Shown here: piece after piece, positions 59,994 through 64,000 of the stretch
Numbering within the stretch: position 1 is the first letter of the stretch
How the letters are laid out: every line of letters starts with the position of its first letter
Translations under genes and position numbers: made by a program
Notes under the pieces: model-generated
The model's database searches: none
Seen by the model: only the letters and a program-made list of their open reading frames with translations
What the model was told of the DNA's origin: nothing
Source of the DNA: JAEUMG01 sp046349315
GTDB taxonomy: Bacteria > Pseudomonadota > Alphaproteobacteria > Rhizobiales > Aestuariivirgaceae
DNA length: 64,000 nt
NCBI GenBank assembly: GCA_046349315.1
Contig: JAXMCQ010000005.1
Location: 191,127-255,126 of the forward strand
Direction: 5' to 3'

Positions 59994-60554
59994 TCAGTTT
60001 TGTGCCGCCCATATCGATTCTTTGGCACCGTGCGCCTTGAGATAGGCGGCGATGGCGCGGAAGCCGTAGAAGTCGGCAATTCCCAATGCCGACCGCGTGA
60101 AGCAGTCTCTTGTTGTTTTCCAATTCACATCAGCACCCGCTTCAACGAGCGCCTTGACACAATCGAAGCACCCCAATGTAACAGCAAGGTTCAGAACCGG
60201 CTGGCCATCCAGGGTCGAGTCGGGAATGGCGCCGTGCTCCAGAAGCAGTTCAACAAGGTCGACCCTGAGTTGTCTGGTAGCCAGCATGATTGGCTCGCCA
60301 TAATACATGGTCGAAATATTGACATCTGCACCGCGCGCGATCAGCAGTTCGGCAGCCGCAAAGTGACCCTTCTTGACCGCATCGGTAAGGGGAGTTCCTA
60401 ACCCGTCGTAATCGTTGACATCCGAACCGGCGTCAAGCGAGGAGGCGATACCGGCGACATCGCCACGCTTTGCGTAATCGTGAATTGTTTCTGCATTTGC
60501 AGAAGCTGACAACAACCACAAGATTGCCGACACTGCAAAAAACCTGAAGCACAT
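59994..60554 (-). CDS. Periplasmic ankyrin-repeat protein
   Basis: A 186-residue protein with a Sec signal (FFAVSAILWLLSASANA, cleavage before ETIHDYA) and about four to five ankyrin repeats: AKRGDVAGIASSLDAGSDVN, DAVKKGHFAAAELLIARGAD, LATRQLRVDLVELLLEHGA, LAVTLGCFDCVKALVEAGAD and IADFYGFRAIAAYLKAHGA. It probably mediates protein binding in the periplasm; the partner is unknown. It is convergent with fdsD, 40 bp away. Confidence 0.9.
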   Translation of the reverse strand: MCFRFFAVSAILWLLSASANAETIHDYAKRGDVAGIASSLDAGSDVNDYDGLGTPLTDAVKKGHFAAAELLIARGADVNISTMYYGEPIMLATRQLRVDLVELLLEHGAIPDSTLDGQPVLNLAVTLGCFDCVKALVEAGADVNWKTTRDCFTRSALGIADFYGFRAIAAYLKAHGAKESIWAAQN

Positions 60555-60647
60555 GGAAATACTCCGGTTTTGATTTGGATCGAGAGTGCAGTTACAGTTT
60601 CTACCTCAAACAGCCGCAAGTTTCCATGGCGTTGCGCGATGCTAGCT

Positions 60648-61916
60648 CTAGGAAGCCGTCTCGGTCGGGCCGCTCGCCTCGCGCAGTCGCTTCGCCAATG
60701 ACTGAAGAAGCTTCCAGCCGATCGTCCCGTTTCTCTCGACCAAGGGCCGGAACTCCCAGAAAGTGAGCCCGTAGCAGACGAGATCGGTCGCCGCCGTCAC
60801 CGTCGCCGAGCGCGGGCCCCCGTCGATCAGCGCGATCTCGCCGAAGTACTCGCCCGGTCCAAGCGTCGCGAGCTCAACGCCCTTGCGCGTGACTTTGGCT
60901 TCACCGGAATCGATGAGGAAGAAGGCGGCCGCGCCCGAGCCTTCCATGATGACGGTCTCGCCCTTGGCGAAGCGGCGCTCTTTTAGGAGCTTGGCGATCT
61001 GCTCGCCTTGACGGCGGTCCATGCCGGTGAAGAGATCGACACGCTGGATCGCCGCAACCGGATCGTGCCGCGGCGGTGGCGGTGGCACCACTTCGCTCTT
61101 CGCCTTGCCGGTCGTGACCGCGCGGCACTGCAGCAGGTAGAGGGTTCCATCCTGGATCGCCCATTCGATATCGCGGCGCGGCCCATAGACTTTCTCGCAT
61201 TTGAGCGCGAGATCGGAGAGTTGAGCCAGATGCTGCTCTTCCAGGCAAAACGCGCTGACGCGCTCGGGCGCAACCTGCTGCTCGAACGTGCCGCCATTGG
61301 GAAGCGAACAGATGGAAATGCGCTTTCGCCCCGGCTTGCGCTCCAAGACCTGCCCGGATCGGTCGAGACGAAAATGATCGGGCACCACCAATCCCGCAAC
61401 GACAGCTTCGCCCAGGCCCCAGCTCGCTTCGATCAACCGCTCATCGGCGCCGGTGACAGGATGCTCGGTGAACATCACGCCCGCGACTTGCGGACTGAGG
61501 AGAGATTGGACGACGACCCCGACACTTGGCCGCGTGAAGAGGCCAACCTTCTGGCGATAGGTGATGGCGGAATCGGAATTGGCCGACCACCACACCTCGC
61601 GCACCGCGCCCGCAACATCGGCTGGCGAATGCACGTTGAGGAGAGTGAGGTGCTGGCCGGCAAAGCTTGCCGAGGCCCCGTCTTCATCGACGGCCGAGGA
61701 CCTGACCGCGAATGGCGGCCGCAAATTTTCAATCGCCTTGTCCAGTTTTTCGATCGCTTTCTCGTCACCCGAGGCAACCGCCTCGACGAGATCGCCGGAA
61801 AGCGCAACGCCCGGCGGAACCGGCAGGCCTTGCCGCGCCGCGTCGCCGAGCCCCACCGCCTTCGAGCCATAAAGCGAGGTCTCGCGCGCCTTGAGGAAGG
61901 AAACGACGCTCTTCAC
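60648..61916 (-). CDS. PEP/pyruvate-binding (PPDK_N, ATP-grasp) protein with C-terminal cyclic nucleotide-binding domain
   Basis: A 422-residue fusion. Residues 1 to about 280 are the ATP-grasp nucleotide domain of PEP synthase/pyruvate phosphate dikinase/rifampicin phosphotransferase: GSKAVGLGDAARQGLPVPPG, FAVRSSAVDEDGASASFAGQ, VMFTEHPVTGADERLIEASW, DIEWAIQDGTLYLLQCRAV. After a PPPPPPR linker, about 300-415 form a CNB domain whose phosphate-binding cassette is intact (GPGEYFGEIALIDGGPRSAT, with the cAMP Glu and Arg). The GTG at 61916 overlaps the stop of the partner gene (GTGA). The catalytic His domain is on the partner (61913-63553), so the two form a split enzyme, probably gated by cAMP or cGMP. 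Confidence 0.88.
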   Translation of the reverse strand: MKSVVSFLKARETSLYGSKAVGLGDAARQGLPVPPGVALSGDLVEAVASGDEKAIEKLDKAIENLRPPFAVRSSAVDEDGASASFAGQHLTLLNVHSPADVAGAVREVWWSANSDSAITYRQKVGLFTRPSVGVVVQSLLSPQVAGVMFTEHPVTGADERLIEASWGLGEAVVAGLVVPDHFRLDRSGQVLERKPGRKRISICSLPNGGTFEQQVAPERVSAFCLEEQHLAQLSDLALKCEKVYGPRRDIEWAIQDGTLYLLQCRAVTTGKAKSEVVPPPPPRHDPVAAIQRVDLFTGMDRRQGEQIAKLLKERRFAKGETVIMEGSGAAAFFLIDSGEAKVTRKGVELATLGPGEYFGEIALIDGGPRSATVTAATDLVCYGLTFWEFRPLVERNGTIGWKLLQSLAKRLREASGPTETAS

Positions 61917-63553
61917 CCGAGCACCGTCACCTCTCCGGCATCGCCATCGACGCGAACGCGCATGCCGTTGGCGATCTTCTCGGTTGCCTCGCGCGTGCCG
62001 ACGACACCCGGTATTCCATATTCGCGCGCCACGATCGCCGCATGCGAAAGCAGGCCGCCATTGTCCGTGACGATGCCGCCGAGCAAGGGCAGCAGGATGT
62101 TGAAGGCCTCCGTTGTCGATTCGGTAACGAGGACATCGCCCTTGGCGATGAGGCCGAACTCCGATGGGCCCGAGACACGCCGTGCCCGGCCTTCATAAAT
62201 GCCTTTGCTCGCCGCGAGGCCGTAGAGCACGGACTCTTCGTTGGCCGCTTGCGAGCTGCCGAACAAATGCCCGAGCGAAGTCAGCATGCCGCGCATGAGA
62301 CGGCCGACAGGCGGCGGCAATTTGGAAAGATCGGGTGGTGGCGGAGCGGGATCGCCAAGATGGGACGGTGCCTCCTTGGCGGTGTGCGCGGCGCGATAGG
62401 CGGCGCGGCCCGCAAGCTCATCGGCCGAAGGTCCGCCATTGCCGCTGACCAAGGCGCACATCTCATCGAGGCTTGCATCGACCATGTGCTGCGGCGTCGT
62501 GATGCGCCCTTTTGCGGCGGCTCGCCGCCCAGCCGCTAGTGCGGCACGCCGCATGATGCCCGAGGCCCAGATATCGCTATAGACACCGCGCTCGTCGCGC
62601 AGGCGATAATTGCGCCGCGCCTCGTCCAGCAATTCATCAAACTCTTTCTGCTGTGCTGCTGGAACCTTGGCGCGGACCGCGGCAATCTTTGCCTCGATAT
62701 CGGCAGCCTCCTTCTCCTCCGGCGCCACCGCGATGCGAATCGACCGTAGCAAGGCATCGGGCATTTCAAGCGCCGTCGGCTCGGCAATATCGAACCCATC
62801 AATCAGGCGATTGCCGACAAGGTCAAGATAGGCGTTGAGCGCCGCGCCGGCTTCGCCATCAAGCCCGCGCAGTTTCGCAAGCGTCTCGGCAGGTTCGCCG
62901 TCAGAGGCTAGCAATTTGCGCGCTTCAAGATCATTGGCGAAGGCCTTCTTCAATCGCACCATCTCTTCCGAACCGCCGCCTGACACTTCCGAAGCGCCGC
63001 GCATCAGATCGAGTAGGTCGGCATGCGGGATGCCGGTCCATTCTCCGGCATGGACGAGGAAATCGCCGACCGGCAGAACGGCGCCCGCGGTAAACCGCAT
63101 ATGCTGGGCGATCATTGCCGCATGATGGTCGCGGCAGCGCTTGAGATAGGCGACGAGATCGGCATCGGGGAGTGAATCGGGATCGATCGTCTGCAATGCG
63201 CGATGCGTGGCGATCGCCGCGGGCTTGTGCGTTGCGTCCCAATCGCGCAATTGTTCGCGCCAGAGTTTTTGCGTCATCGCCTGCTCGGCGCGCTGGAAAC
63301 GTTGCGGGATCTCGGCTTCCGGCGCCGGCACAATGCGGCGATAGCCGAAGCCGTTCACATAAGCCATTTCCAGCCCGTCGATAAGCATGCCGTAGAATCG
63401 CGCAAAATCAGTCGTTCCGGTCTTGAAGGCGGGCGGATGGACCTCCTGGTAATAGCGCGACATCGGCCGCGGCATATGTACGGGATCCTGCTCCCAGGCG
63501 CCTGGGCCGAGCGTAACGAAAGCAGGAATCGGGGCTGGGCTGGAAGCGGTCAC
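61913..63553 (-). CDS. PEP-utilising (swivelling His domain) protein, rifampicin phosphotransferase-like C-terminal half
   Basis: A 546-residue protein lacking the ATP-grasp domain. The N-terminal about 440 residues resemble the substrate-binding region of rifampicin phosphotransferase-like enzymes (WEQDPVHMPRPMSRYYQEV). The C-terminal about 80 residues are the mobile swivel domain with the phospho-His motif GGLLSHAAIVAREYGIPG. I chose the GTG at 63553, since GGAGGA (63560-63565) is well placed for it and not for the TTG at 63568. It is the upstream gene of the pair. Substrate unknown; antibiotic phosphorylation is possible but unproven. Confidence 0.85.
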   Translation of the reverse strand: MTASSPAPIPAFVTLGPGAWEQDPVHMPRPMSRYYQEVHPPAFKTGTTDFARFYGMLIDGLEMAYVNGFGYRRIVPAPEAEIPQRFQRAEQAMTQKLWREQLRDWDATHKPAAIATHRALQTIDPDSLPDADLVAYLKRCRDHHAAMIAQHMRFTAGAVLPVGDFLVHAGEWTGIPHADLLDLMRGASEVSGGGSEEMVRLKKAFANDLEARKLLASDGEPAETLAKLRGLDGEAGAALNAYLDLVGNRLIDGFDIAEPTALEMPDALLRSIRIAVAPEEKEAADIEAKIAAVRAKVPAAQQKEFDELLDEARRNYRLRDERGVYSDIWASGIMRRAALAAGRRAAAKGRITTPQHMVDASLDEMCALVSGNGGPSADELAGRAAYRAAHTAKEAPSHLGDPAPPPPDLSKLPPPVGRLMRGMLTSLGHLFGSSQAANEESVLYGLAASKGIYEGRARRVSGPSEFGLIAKGDVLVTESTTEAFNILLPLLGGIVTDNGGLLSHAAIVAREYGIPGVVGTREATEKIANGMRVRVDGDAGEVTVLG

Positions 63554-63756
63554 CTGATTTCCTCCCAAATGGCCCGCAATCTCGCATTGGCACGGGCATT
63601 CTTACAGAATTCTCGGGTTTTTCACGCCAAGCGAGGCCCGAAGCTAACATTGTCCATCGGGTCCGTGAAGCGACAGGACGAGGCCGGCAGAATTGGGGTT
63701 GAAGCCCCGCCGGAAGCTGGCTATCTAGCGGCCCGGATCAGCTTAACCGGCCTTGC

Positions 63757-63846
63757 GGAGAGGTGGCAGAGTGGTCGATCGCGCCGCACTCGAAATGCGG
63801 AGTACGGGTAACCGTACCGGGGGTTCGAATCCCTCCCTCTCCGCCA
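63757..63846 (+). tRNA. tRNA-Ser (anticodon CGA)
   Basis: A 90-nt tRNA with encoded CCA. Acceptor GGAGAGG (63757-63763) pairs with CCTCTCC (63836-63842). The anticodon stem CCGCA/TGCGG encloses loop CTCGAAA with anticodon CGA (63791-63793). A long variable arm (TACGG-GTAA-CCGTA) marks a class II serine tRNA. The T-arm GGGGG-TTCGAAT-CCCTC is intact. It reads UCG codons. No gene is supported in 63569-63756 or 63847-64000. Confidence 0.97.
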
Positions 63847-64000
63847 GTTCCTTCTCGACAAACTTTCTCTGCTGGGTCTTGGCGCGCTGAAATCCCCAAT
63901 AACCGCGGACCTCGTGCACAAAGCTCCGCACTGCGGCGCGCCATCTGAGAGCTGAAATACTCTCTCTTGGCCCGTTTGTCTCCCAACCTCCCGACTGCGC

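Noticed and set aside
63738..63986. Small minus-strand open frames across the tRNA (translation contains GIRTPGTVTRTPHFECG)
   Set aside because: This is the well-known spurious protein made by translating a tRNA-Ser gene on the opposite strand.
63757..64000. tRNA-Ser considered as an attachment site of an integrated element
   Set aside because: No integrase gene and no direct repeat of the tRNA 3' end is visible in the window; the downstream side is cut off after 154 bp.

Overview
The window is a GC-rich chromosomal segment with dense, often 1-4 bp overlapping genes. It looks like an alphaproteobacterium, most likely Hyphomicrobiales (Rhizobiales-type). The reasons are a BacA/SbmA transporter, FrcB/C/A-like and dual-ATPase sugar ABC systems, a degraded copy of a hypothetical protein common in that order, many SDR and Gfo/Idh oxidoreductases, and three families of dispersed palindromic repeats typical of that order. 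I could not fix the genus. There is no rRNA, phage, insertion sequence or CRISPR array. One tRNA-Ser(CGA) lies at the right end.

Layout. 1-5084 (minus): a CUT1-type sugar ABC importer with two different ATPases, one cut by the window edge. 5391-9142 (plus): an epimerase/isomerase, an enolase-superfamily dehydratase, a FadR-type regulator and a D-2-hydroxyacid dehydrogenase, probably the catabolic partners of that importer; a FadR-like operator palindrome lies in the divergent gap. 9143-11117: repeats plus a frameshifted pseudogene. 11118-17556: Gfo/Idh dehydrogenase, PfkB kinase, three SDRs, a small membrane protein of the low-affinity iron permease family and a DadA-like oxidase. 17625-21474 (minus): a ribose/fructose-type ABC importer with an SDR, ending in a clear intrinsic terminator. 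21627-25598 (plus): IolG-like inositol dehydrogenase, a second Gfo/Idh protein, kynureninase and kynurenine formamidase in one overlapping operon. 25661-33472: DUF559 protein, a HyuA-HyuB-XRE/cupin-SRPBCC operon, and divergently a second, divergent kynureninase coupled to a flavin monooxygenase. 33474-33991: an antitoxin with a ParE-like toxin gene broken by one stop codon. 34090-37943: DUF1349 protein, a large DUF3604 (PHP-like) protein and a secreted hydrolase. 37968-42188: two aminotransferases, BacA/SbmA and an exported protein of unknown function. 42273-46972: a complete Liv-type ABC importer. 47112-50913: SDR, OtnI/Hyi isomerase, DenD-like erythronate dehydrogenase and a class III adenylate cyclase. 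51087-52586: two SDRs. 52672-59953: LysR regulator and the NAD-dependent molybdenum formate dehydrogenase operon fdsGBA-fdhD-fdsD. 59994-63553: a periplasmic ankyrin protein and a two-gene PEP-synthase/rifampicin-phosphotransferase-like system whose ATP-grasp half carries a cyclic-nucleotide-binding domain.

Taken together this is a catabolic region for sugars, polyols, sugar acids and N-containing compounds, with formate oxidation as an NADH source. The points most worth following are the split, possibly cAMP-gated phosphotransferase (60648-63553), the complementary motif losses in the two ATPases of the first importer, and the second kynureninase/hydantoinase/monooxygenase block.
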